This document shows positions 11,536-21,428 of a stretch of DNA of 64,000 nucleotides, piece after piece; positions within the stretch are counted from its first letter, which is position 1, and each line of letters starts with the position of its first letter. The DNA comes from Branchiostoma floridae (lineage: Eukaryota; Chordata; Leptocardii; Amphioxiformes; Branchiostomatidae): contig NC_049984.1 in the NCBI RefSeq assembly GCF_000003815.2, forward strand, positions 12,519,186 through 12,583,185, given 5' to 3'. The position numbers and the translations under genes are program-made. The notes below the pieces were generated by a model. It ran no database searches, was not told where the DNA came from, and saw only the letters and a program-made list of their open reading frames with translations.

Positions 11536-11635
11536 NNNNNNNNNNNNNNNNNNNNNNNNNNNNNNNNNNNNNNNNNNNNNNNNNNNNNNNNNNNNNNNNN
11601 NNNNNNNNNNNNNNNNNNNNNNNNNNNNNNNNNNN
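11536..11635. other. Assembly gap (100 N)
   Basis: Exactly 100 undetermined bases, a standard scaffold gap, just inside the left TIR of the transposon. Confidence 0.99.
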
Positions 11636-12541
11636 CCCATTGTTATATTTATCAATAATTTTTATTATTCCGAACGAACGACAAAGAACTACCATCATCA
11701 AATTACGAATCAGCTGCCACAAACTCCGTGTGGAAGAAGCCGAACAAATGTATTAGAATAGTTTTGAATAGAACCCATGTTTTAGATTAGTCGTACAAAC
11801 CGTGTATACTGTATTACGACCTTTCGTATTTATATGCCTGTATTTATCCCGATAGGGCATGAATGTGCAATAAAGGGTATTATCATCATTAATAAACGTT
11901 ACCCGTAATTCTGAATTCTAAGTGTTTCGAAAGCTACTAGCATGTAAGGCAGATGCCGTTACCGAGTAGGTAAAGTGAACTAAATGGAAACCCTAGTATA
12001 CATATATTCTTTGTACTTTGTTATCGCCCCTTTGTCATTGTATTGACTTTTGTGTATCTGTACTTGTATAGTAACTTTGTTCGAGTCATGTACAGTAGTT
12101 TCGTTGTGTCAATAAATTACGTCCATAACTACTAGAGTAACACACTGGGTCTTCCACTGGCTGATCCACGGAACATTAGGCACTGTTGAATACTTTTAGT
12201 ACTTTAAATAGTCTTAAAGCCCTTCCTTTATACACGCTATGGGTTGACTATATATTTATTGTGTTATAATGAACAGAGGATTAAAGCCTCTTCGCCTATT
12301 GTAAGCCATTAAACGCACGCGTGTAGTACAGGTCATAACGTAAACAATGTCCAACATGTCAATCAATTATAATGTTAATTAGGAGGCTTGGATGCAAATC
12401 AGGCGTTTTCACAGCGTATATAAATTCGAACCTCTCAAACCCTGGGTCATTCAGTGGACTTGATCTTCACTGTACGAACATCTCTAAACTCCCGACGAGT
12501 TTTAGTATCTTCAGTGTTCCCTCTTCGCGCCTATCAACGAC
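11636..12541. other. Transposon interior upstream of the transposase, including a non-LTR-like tail
   Basis: No open frame with protein character is seen. Around 11830-11890 the sequence GGGCATGAATGTGCAATAAA followed by GGGTATTATCATCATT resembles the 3' tail of a CR1/L2-type non-LTR element (short 3'-terminal tandem repeats after an AATAAA-like motif). The region just upstream of 12542 should contain the transposase promoter, but I cannot pick a core motif with confidence. Confidence 0.4.
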
Positions 12542-15500
12542 ATGGCAGAGTTTCCGTGCGGACAGTGCAATCAGGATGCGGACACGTCGCCATCGATCAA
12601 TTGCGATCAGTGCGATCAGTGGATTCACCGGTGGGTGTTTTTAAAGGCGCTTTTAATGATCGTTCATTTAATCGATTATATGTCTGTCGATGTCCGGATT
12701 TAACATAACAGTATCATGTTATAATATTAGCGCATTGTGAGTGAGGCAGATTTGCAATTTTGGTGGCATTCATAATTACTACAAATGTGTAGCTGCTCCG
12801 TCACATCCCCACTTAGCACGCGAGGATGTGTTGCGATTATTACATTTAATAGTATTGGAGCGTTCCTGTAATTTAGGACCAGGTAAAGTGAAAGTAAAGC
12901 ACAAGGAAGAAAGACGTAGAAAGTAAAGAGGCAATAACCCTGACCGATTCATCTGCTTTGAGACTATCTGCAATGTATCTGAAAGGTGTTTTTACATTCC
13001 ATGATCCAGTAAGTGCGTGCCAATGACACCGGCCATATGGGCGGAGTGGCAGACAGCTGATCTCAAGTTCTTGTGCCCCCGCTGTGTGAAGCCAACAACC
13101 CCTGGGGAAGGACCGTACGACATCAGGGCAGCTTTGAAAAGGTCGGTTGTAAAGAACAATTATTGACGACTAATCATGTTGTGCATTTTGGCACCATAGA
13201 ACATTTGCATCTAAGCACAACCTTGGCCTATCGATACTGTATTGGTACATCTGAAGATCTGACTACGTTCGGCGATTGATAGACCACATAACCTCACCAT
13301 GAAGTTCAATTTACACCGGGTTGAACAGGTAGAACGCTTGAACCCCACTGTTACATGTAGTTGTATATAATGGTTGTAATCTTGTTTCACATAAAAATAG
13401 TGGCTTAGGAAAACTTTAGGCCATGTTTACTCTATTACCTTTTGTATATGGATGGCATCCAAAGTTGTTCAACCGTACAAACCGTACACTTGCAAAAGGA
13501 GCAAACTATGGTGTATGCCATAGTTGCGAGCCGATACGGTTGCGGATATATACAACAAGACCGGGAGAGAACACGAGACCAAGTGATTTCAAAGTAATAT
13601 ACCGGGAAAGAAACAAAAATTAAAGTCTTCCTCTGCTAATTTACCGAGATAGCTTTGAGGTGGATCAGTTTTCGGTTTGCTGGTCTACACTTTTAGGGTC
13701 TTTTAGTTTCTTCTAGAATAGTCATTGCTTTTTCTGTAATGTACTACAAGTACTTTATGCCCGAACTACTTTGGGTCAAGTGGATCGCGGATTTATAAAT
13801 ACTACGTTCTGCGTAAGATGCCAGAGCGCAGAGGTGCAAGTACTGACGTTCAAAGTTTCCGGATATTTGGTTGTTTGAAAGACACTAGTCCTGCTCATTA
13901 CTTCAACCATGGCACATGGGGAAAGGCAAGTGTTCGGGGACCCCGCTGGGCTTGTACCGCCCCTTCACACTTCGCAGGTACTTCAGAATTGTCAGTGAAA
14001 TAAATTGATGAGGGGAGGGGGGTATCAGGGTAAACAAGTCTCTCATATGCAAATTTGGCGCTCGGCCGCCTGTAAAACGGTAATGTCTGCAAAAGGTCTG
14101 TGATAGCATTTACTAAGACTGTTGGCCAGGCCGCTGGCGGGACTGCGCTAGGTGATTTCGTCGGCGACTGAAGACGGTTGGCCCGCCGATGTCATTTATG
14201 GTCAGCGAGGAGTTTAGCCCGGGTGAAATTTCACTGGAGTGATATTTAGGTTAGCTCGATAGACAGGCATACATTTGGCCCCTGAATAACCTGGGCCGGT
14301 GGCACAAACCACTTCAAAAAAGTCAAGCATTCAACGAAAAGTATATCTGATTCAACGTTATAAAGCACTCTAGAGTTCGGTGACCTCATACCTCCCAGTG
14401 TGTCTAGCGTCCACCAGCTCCTATTGAAGTAAAACACTTGTTTTTAATATGAAGGATAAATATATCTAGTATGCACAGAATTAAAGTTTGACATTGAAAG
14501 ACAGGTGTCATCATACATTTCAGTTTACTTTCTTTAACTCTATGGCCACACCAACTTAATTTCTTGCTTCTCGGATTTGCTGACCCATTTTTTTTCCGAT
14601 TTTGATAAAAAATTAGTCCCAAGAAAAAAATACTCTTATGTCCCAAATAAACGTACCAGGACATTTATCTTTTTAAGCTGCAAAATCCACCCGGTACGTT
14701 CTTTGATTTATAATTTTGGACGGTAATGGCCATTAGGTTTATCATTTATTTTGAAAATTGGCGCTTTGATAACCAGGACCCTCGAAATATTGAGAGTTTT
14801 TTTCTGCCCATATTTCCGCACTATTTTTGTTCAAAATTCACTGTTATTTATGCGTATGTGGCAGATTTGGATCATTATAATGATGCCGTAAACGCGTGAA
14901 AATGATTTTATTTCGGGGTAATGATGGATACAGAATACCATTTGTATTTTCAGAGTGTTGATTTTTAAAAAAGATCGTAATATTTTCTCATTTTAGCGGT
15001 TAGAGTCCATTCCAAGTCACCATGAGGGTTTTTACTTAGGTTTATACTATAGTCGGATATTTTGAGCAATTGATATAACTACTCTAGCGTTGTATGGATA
15101 GGAATGCACGTCAATGTTACTTTAGTGTTATGCTAAATGTAACACTGAATTTACCGTTAAGCGTTACCGGGCCTCCTGAATTTACCGTTAAGCGTTACCG
15201 GGCCTCCTGAATTTACCGTTAAGCGTTACCGGGCCTCCTGAATTCACCGGGCCTCCTGAAAACATAGAGGATCCAATATTGTAATATGCAATAAACTTCA
15301 TTGTCATTGTCATTATTTAACAGTGCTTTCTGTATTTTTGGAAGTCTTCTAAAACCTCATATTGTGTCAATTAAAGGGTGGCAGAGGCAGCTGCAACAAC
15401 CAACATCAACCTCCGATCTGTGGTGAAACAGGAGCGCCTTCTGCTGAAGACATACAAGGTCACCCTGCCCCAACTGACAGAGAATCACGGAGCTGGGGAG

Positions 15501-17342
15501 GTGGACGAGACATCCGTTGGGATTCTACGCAACTTCCATCCCGCACTTCTGGAAGACTACAGGCCTATAGGGGTGCAAGGGGATGGAAACTGTCTTTATC
15601 GCGCAATCTCGCAGGGAATGTATGGTGTGCAACACCATCACCACCTAATCCGACTGCTGACCGCGCTAGAGATAGCCGAACACCCAGCCCACCATGATAT
15701 TCATCACCCCAACCACGTGGACCACATCAAAGACAGTCGACTTTTTCTGGCCGAGTACAACATTCTTCTGCCGGAAGCAGCCATTGAAGGAAAAGAGTCC
15801 TGTATGCAGCATATCTTTGCTGCTAGTGCTGCTTTGGGACTTTGCTTTGAAAGCTACTGCCCCCCCATGGTGCCATCGGAGTACATGTCACTGCCATACA
15901 CACGTAGAGTGTCAGGGCGAGGAGTCAGAACATCAAAAGGAGTAGCCTTCACATTGATGTGGACATCAACAAGTGTGGCCAACAGCTCAAGACACAGCAC
16001 AAGCCAGATGGCCACCCATTTGCACGGCAAGTCATCAGGGGTTACAACAAGGTAAGCCATATTTGCACGTCCTGAGGACCATTGACGTAGGACACCATAT
16101 TTCTTTAATTATAAATTTAATTGCACATTCATGTCATACTGGTTTAAAAGTACAGTACATGCATAAGTGCAAGAAGTAAATTAGTACATGGTGACAGGAC
16201 TAATCGAAAACATTTAAGGCACACCCAGGAGTATATTGTACAAGTACTCTAGATGCTGACCATATTTTGTGAAGTATATACCTGTTGTTTATTGGATTTT
16301 CCCCTGTTCACTCTTACAGGAAACAGTTGTCATCGTGTATTTTGATGAGCAAATACAGGATATGAAGAGATTCTGCTGTACGAGCATCCATGGGGAAAAC
16401 ACAGTCCTTGGAGTGGACAAGACATTCAATCTTGGACCATTCCATGTGACTGTGACAAATTTCAAACACTTGGCTGTAGTGCGTAGAGACACTGGGGAGC
16501 ACCCCATTTTCTTTGGCCCAATGTTTGTCCATGGGGGGTCCAAGACCGTAGACTATAGCGTATTCTTCGACCACATCCGTAGTGTGTTAGATAGCCCGCC
16601 ATCTATGCCAGTGGTGGGCAGCGACAACGAAAGGGCTCTTCGGACGGCCATAGGAAGAGCATGGCCGGGATGTCACCAGCTGTACTGCCATCGTCACATC
16701 CGCAAAAACTGTTCGGAGTATCTGCAACGCAAAGTTGGGATGAGTGATGCCGCAAGACAACCAGTTATCGATGCAATTTTTGGCAAGAACGGCATAACTG
16801 CAGCCACCAGCAGGGTAGTCTTCGAGGGGCGTCTTCAGCATGCAGAGGACCTCGCAGATGCAGGGAACTTTGGTCCATACTTCCGGGAACAAGTCAAGCC
16901 CCTACTACAGTCAAACTTCAACACCACCTCGCGTACAGACTTTCCAATAAAGACAAAATGGACAAACAACAATGCAGAATCCGCCAATCACATCCTAAAA
17001 GTCGCTGTGGGATGGAAACCGCAGTCTCTCCTTGGCCTGGTGCAGAAACTCTCTGAAGTAGTCAGAGGACAGTATCAGGAAGTTGAACGTGCAATCATTA
17101 ACACTGGCGAATACAAACTGACCGATGACTTCACTAGATTCAGAATTCACCGAGACACCTGGTGCACGCTGTCAGAGAAGGAGAGGGAGGCCCATCTGCG
17201 ACGGTTTGGTAAGGAGATGAAGAAGCCCAGGCGGCTTGTCATCAGCACAGATGGGAGAACAGGTGTGATGGTACCCTCCCACGGTGGAAAAAAGAAGGGA
17301 CAGGTCACCCGCAAAAGGGCAAACAGAACTAAAACGTTTTAA
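12542..17342 (+). CDS. MULE transposase gene: PHD finger - OTU domain - DDE transposase, four exons, one frame break
   Basis: Exons are 12542-12634, 13014-13141, 15377-16051 and 16320-17342, joined by in-phase introns (GTGTTT..TAAG, GTCGGT..AAAG, GTAAGC..ACAG). Exons 1-2 encode a PHD finger: CGQC, CDQC, WIHRWC (H-x2-C across the junction) and a final CPRC. Exon 3 encodes an OTU-type cysteine-protease start with GDGNCLYRAIS (catalytic D and C). Near 15905-15970 the reading frame shifts. The upstream frame runs on as TLMWTSTS, while the frame that joins exon 4 carries LHIDVDINKC; its upstream end meets a stop near 15905. The histidine-bearing C-terminal part of OTU is not visible, so that domain looks damaged. 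Exon 4 encodes the transposase core: VDKTFNLG (first D), GSDNERAL (second D), CHRH (C-x2-H) and NNNAESANH (E). The C terminus is basic and no SWIM finger is seen. Role: mobilisation of the enclosing element. The PHD finger could read histone tails at target chromatin; the OTU role is unknown. Confidence 0.8.
15146..15256. repeat. 31-bp tandem repeat, three full units plus a truncated one
   Basis: The unit begins TGAATTTACCGTTAAGCGTT and ends GGGCCTCC. Copies start at 15146, 15177 and 15208, and a shortened copy (TGAATTCACCGGGCCTCC) follows at 15239. Adjacent copies have no spacers. Confidence 0.9.
15270..15318 (+). repeat. Probable 3' tail of a non-LTR retrotransposon (TTCATTGTCATTG repeats)
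   Basis: TGCAATAAACTTCATTGTCA followed by further TTGTCA units resembles the short tandem tail that ends CR1-like elements. Only the tail is present, and no reverse transcriptase is seen. Confidence 0.4.
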
Positions 17343-17399
17343 ACATGTTGTTCCTATACAAATGTTTTCATCTTTTCATGTAATACATGTAGTAATAAT

Positions 17400-18875
17400 G
17401 GTGCTCTGTAACTGTTTTTTTTTTGTCTGTTGAAAACAGTTGTATTTTTGGGAATGGTACTCCCAGACTCCTTTACAGGGACCACTTGCTGTAAATTTAG
17501 TACCGTAACAAGTGGAAGTTGGACGGAAATTTTTTTTTTTTTTTTTNNNNNNNNNNNNNNNNNNNNNNNNNNNNNNNNNNNNNNNNNNNNNNNNNNNNNN
17601 NNNNNNNNNNNNNNNNNNNNNNNNNNNNNNNNNNNNNNNNNNNNNNTTTTTTGGGAGTGGTACTCCCAGACTCCTTTACAGGGACCACTTGCTGTAAATT
17701 TAGTACCGTAACAAGTGGAAGTTGGACGGAAAGTTTTTTTGTTTTTTTTTTTGTCTGTTGAAAACAGTTGTATTTTTTGGGAATGGTACTCCCAGACTCC
17801 TTTACAGGGACCACTTGCTGTAAATTTAGTACCGTAACAAGTGGAAGTTGGACGGAAAGTTTTTTTGGTTTTTTTTTTGTCTGTTGAAAACAGTTGTATT
17901 TTTGGGAATGGTACTCCCAGACTCCTTTACAGGGACCACTTGCTGTAAATTTAGTACCATAACAAGTGGAAGTTGGACGGAAAGTTTTTTTTTTTTTTTT
18001 GTCTGTTGAAAACAGTTGTATTTTTTGGGAATGAAACGTTTTAAACATGTTGTTCCTATACAAATGTTTTCATCTTTTCATGTAATACATGTAGTAATAA
18101 TGGTGCTCTGTAACTGTTTTTTTTTTGTCTGTTGAAAACAGTTGTATTTTTGGGAATGGTACTCCCAGACTCCTTTACAGGGACCACTTGCTGTAAATTT
18201 AGTACCGTAACAAGTGGAAGTTGGACGGAAATTTTTTTTTTTTTTTTGGTCTGTTGAAAACAGTTGTATTTTTGGGAATGGTACTCCCAGACTCCTTTAC
18301 AGGGACCACTTGCTGTAAATTTAGTACCGTAACAAGTGGAAGTTGGACGGAAAGTTGTTGTGTTTTTTTTGTCTGTTGAAAACAGTTGTATTTTTGGGAA
18401 TGGTACTCCCAGACTCCTTTACAGGGACCACTTGCTGTAAATTTAGTACCGTAACAAGTGGAAGTTGGACGGAAAGTTTTTTTGTTTTTTTTTGTCTGTT
18501 GAAAACAGTTGTATTTTTGGGAATGGTACTCCCTGACTCCTTTACAGGGACCACTTGCTGTAAATTTAGTACCGTAACCAGTGGAAGTTGGACGGAAAGT
18601 TGTTGTGTTTTTTTTGTCTGTTGAATAGTAATAATGGTACTTCCAGACTCCTGTACAGGGACCACTTGCTGTCTGTTGAAAACAGTTGTATTTTTGTAAA
18701 AGTAATAATGGTACTTCCATACTCCTGTACAGGGACCACTTACTGTCTGTTGAAAACAGTTGTATTTTTGTAAAAGTAATAATGGTACTTCCATACTCCT
18801 GTACAGGGACCACTTGCTTTGTCTGTTGAAAACAGTTGTATTTTTGTAATAGTAATTATGGTAATTCCAGACAGT
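17400..18875 (+). repeat. Satellite array inside the MULE (~120-bp and ~75-bp units)
   Basis: At least twelve units carry the palindromic core CTGTTGAAAACAG followed by TTGTATTTTTGGGAATGGTA. Starts are near 17425, 17754, 17879, 18000, 18127, 18240, 18370, 18495, 18617 (degenerate), 18672, 18745 and 18820. A higher-order duplication is visible at 18031-18120, which repeats 17331-17420, from the last codons of the transposase (ACGTTTTAAACATG) through the start of the array. The last units are shorter and carry GTACTTCCATACTCCTGTAC. A 100-N gap falls in the array, so copy number is not reliable. Confidence 0.92.
17547..17646. other. Assembly gap (100 N) inside the satellite array
   Basis: Exactly 100 undetermined bases flanked by poly-T on both sides. 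The repeats on either side suggest collapsed or missing units. Confidence 0.99.
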
Positions 18876-19228
18876 GGAAATTTGCCTTTAATCACCGGAG
18901 ATCTGGTTGTTCACTAATAAATGACATTTGAATAAAGACATTTGAATCTGTGTTGATTTTGAGTTTATTGTTATTGACAGTTTATACAGAAATACTGTCT
19001 TAACTTTATTGTTGTGACACATACTTCCTAATAATCTGGTTTGGACCATCGTAAATTTGGGATCATTGGAACTTATTTTGGGACCACTTTTTATGGGACA
19101 ATAGGGGAAAGCTGATTTCGAGACATACATAGTAACATACCTCCAAGAAATCCGTCCAGCCGTTCTTCAAAGGTACAATGTAATGAAATCCTTTTAACAA
19201 GGAAACAGCAACATGCATTTTTGTCAAA

Positions 19229-20423
19229 TAAGATAATGCTTGTCATCCATCAAGAACGTCAGCATAAATAGGAAATTGCACTCATGAGAAATATAAATAT
19301 AAATTTATTATTTTTTATGAATCCAAGTCAATTGCCCAAGGCACCCAACACATCGTCACACTCACGCCCCACAATCAGTTTTTTTTTCACGCACCGGTAA
19401 GTGCTTTCTTGTTTGACTTATTTGTCGGGCTATCTTTTTTTACATATTTCCCATTGAGATGCCAATTACCGGGGGCCCCAATCTGCATAATGCAACCAGC
19501 GTGGGTCCTTTGTTTACAATCGGATCAGTTTGTAAACACTCACTTCTTTAGGGATTTGCGGCCTTCCACGAGCACTGGCGATTATAGGTTCGCGATTTCC
19601 AGCATATAGGGACCAGGTTCTTACGCCGAAAAAAATGCAGACACGGCATATTAGGACCTGACCCGATCATTTTGCGAATCAGCACTCTCCCCTCAACACG
19701 AATAGAACTTCGCGCTCAAATCCCGCCCGGGTCGGGTCGGGCCGCTAGAGCATCACGGTATAGCTTGGGTAGGAAAACCCGCCATTGTTGACCCAACGCA
19801 GGAACCCAACGTACACACTACGCGGAGAAATTGAGCAGACAATATAATAGTTTTCTTTCTTCGATATACTGGGTATAATTGCCACATCTAGTGAGAAACC
19901 ACTTAGGGAAATGTGTGTCTGTGGAATGAATATACACTCTTGAAAGCACGTAGGACACCGCTTTATTTGTAATTTGGCGGACTCAGGACGTGCTGCTTGT
20001 GCAAAATTATGTAACGTTGACGGCTAGAAGAAGCAAGCTTTATTAAGAAATACAGAAAACAGATTCTTATCACAATCCGAGTAGATTCATATATATTATA
20101 TTTATGCCAATATATAACAGATTTTTGCACTGAAATTCGGTAGATATCAGCTGTCTTGTTGTGAAAGTATCTGACCCCGCTAAACAAACAAACATGGCCG
20201 CCGGGGATGGCGTCGGTCCGGCCCGTCGTCTCATGCATTTTCTGACGATTTCTTCATTCCAGGGCCATATGTAGATTATTCTGTGGCAAAACATAGCGAC
20301 CTGTCATGTTTACTCATCAAAACATACTGTATTTCAGTAGATTATACACTCCTTCATGTGTTTTCCGGTGTTTTCCGGTGTTTAAATGTGTTTTCCTGTG
20401 TTTTCCGGTAAAAAGACTGACCG
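19229..20423 (-). repeat. Right terminal inverted repeat of the MULE, with a ~360-bp extra segment
   Basis: Segments 19622-20423 and 19229-19260 together match the left TIR in inverted orientation. The intervening 19261-19621 is absent from the left TIR. It is AT-rich and I recognise no element in it, so it may be an insertion here or a deletion on the left. A poly-A/T-rich stretch near 19300 offers no clear target duplication. Confidence 0.88.
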
Positions 20424-20432
20424 GGCCTGCTG
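20424..20432. repeat. Right target-site duplication (GGCCTGCTG)
   Basis: Exact copy of the 9-mer at 10554-10562, abutting the right terminus of the transposon. Confidence 0.9.
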
Positions 20433-20782
20433 CATCCATCATTGCATGCATAAAATTTGCACATATGGCTAATATAATTAAACAAAACAATCTAGTTTTC
20501 ACAAATGTTCGTAGACAAATCAACTTATTAATATGCATTTGTTCCACTAGGACCAATTCATTTGCCCTAGTTACATATAATCAATTTCATTTGTCTACAT
20601 CGTTATTGGTATTGTTACTCTCTCTTCGCAGTGGGGTTGAATTGTGAGGAATACAGTTTGCGACCTGGTTTGCCTGGTAGAGGCTAGCAACTAGGCGCTG
20701 AATACAGGCTGCCATTACAGACCCTTGAGATTTAGCCCCGCCTGATAGGCAAGTGAATTTTAGAAAACTTGTCCAACCCTGG

Positions 20783-21275
20783 AATGACCTGGAATAATAT
20801 CAATACCAGACATATAAGACTGATGGAATCTTGAGTCTTTTATTGGAACATATTTTTACCTCTTTTCCATTGTGTGATACTATATACATAGCAAACCTGC
20901 AGTACAATCTATTTAAATTTACTTCCATCTTCAGAAGAAAGGTATACACAATTCTATTGCATCATCTTGACAAATAACAGCAACGGCAATAGATGACTTT
21001 AATTGTATATTACATACACTCAATTAAGACATTGACAATGCAGACATTGGACAGCAAAAGACAGATATCAAATCTAAAGCAACACAAAACAGAAGAAACT
21101 TATACAAATTTACTCCTCAATACTCATCTTTATGACTACTGCAATGTAGTAGTCCAATGATTGTAATCACCAAGTTCACAGTCTTAACTGCACATGCACA
21201 TTTTGATACATTGTGGGTTATATGTCAAAGTTGAAGGCCCCTGAGACATAATACATGTCTGGGCATACATCAAGC
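20783..21275 (-). repeat. Copy B of the ~500-bp duplication, within the BBS2 3' UTR
   Basis: Direct match to 2138-2640. It contains the minus-strand AATAAA (20839-20844) that probably ends the BBS2 transcript, about 590 bases past the stop codon. The two copies flank an interval of about 18 kb that includes the LRR receptor and the whole MULE. Confidence 0.85.
20839..20844 (-). terminator. Polyadenylation signal of BBS2
   Basis: AATAAA on the minus strand, 585-590 bases downstream of the BBS2 stop codon. It lies within the block shared with 2138-2640. Confidence 0.55.
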
Positions 21276-21428
21276 AAGTTTTGGGTTTCACCTTTGACAT
21301 GCAGATCAAACTAGCTTATAGTCAACATTTCATACATCTTTACATGGAATGTTTCTGCACAAACAAAGAACATATAAAACAGATTTAAGAGGACATACAT
21401 GTAAACCTTTATACAATTTGAAGTAAGA

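Larger units (their letters stand above)
13142..15376 (+). other. Large second intron of the transposase gene
   Basis: The bounding splice sites restore the frame exactly (AAA AG | G GTG GCA GAG). It contains a short SINE-like fragment near 13337, a 31-bp tandem repeat at 15146-15256 and a CAATAAACTTCATTGTCATTG tail near 15287. No additional coding exon is recognised. Confidence 0.5.
10563..20423 (+). mobile_element. Complete Mutator-like (MULE) DNA transposon, 9.86 kb, with long TIRs and a 9-bp TSD
   Basis: The termini are inverted copies: the left end reads GGGTCAGACTTTTTACCGG and the right end, reverse-complemented, CGGTCAGTCTTTTTACCGG. Inverted identity continues for about 0.8 kb (left 10563-11417; right 19622-20423 plus 19229-19260). 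Immediately outside lie identical 9-mers GGCCTGCTG at 10554-10562 and 20424-20432, the TSD length typical of the Mutator superfamily. The interior carries a spliced PHD-OTU-MULE transposase gene, a satellite block and two gaps of N. The TIRs differ by only scattered bases over most of their length, which indicates a recent insertion. The transposase frame is broken near 15.9 kb, so this copy may need a helper in trans. Termini, TSD and coding content were recognised independently and agree. Confidence 0.92.

Noticed and set aside
15146-15256. 31-bp tandem units resembling a CRISPR array
   Set aside because: The units abut without spacers, there are only three, and the context is eukaryotic transposon DNA.
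15378-16055. Free-standing host OTU protease gene starting at 15378
   Set aside because: The first codon there is GTG inside an exon that joins the PHD exons in phase. Position within the TIRs and splicing into the transposase exon identify it as part of the transposon gene.
17497-18813. Long minus-strand open frames across 17497-18813
   Set aside because: They read straight through the satellite units and, in one case, 100 N. The repeating peptides (TVFNR, QQVVPVKESG) are translations of the repeat.
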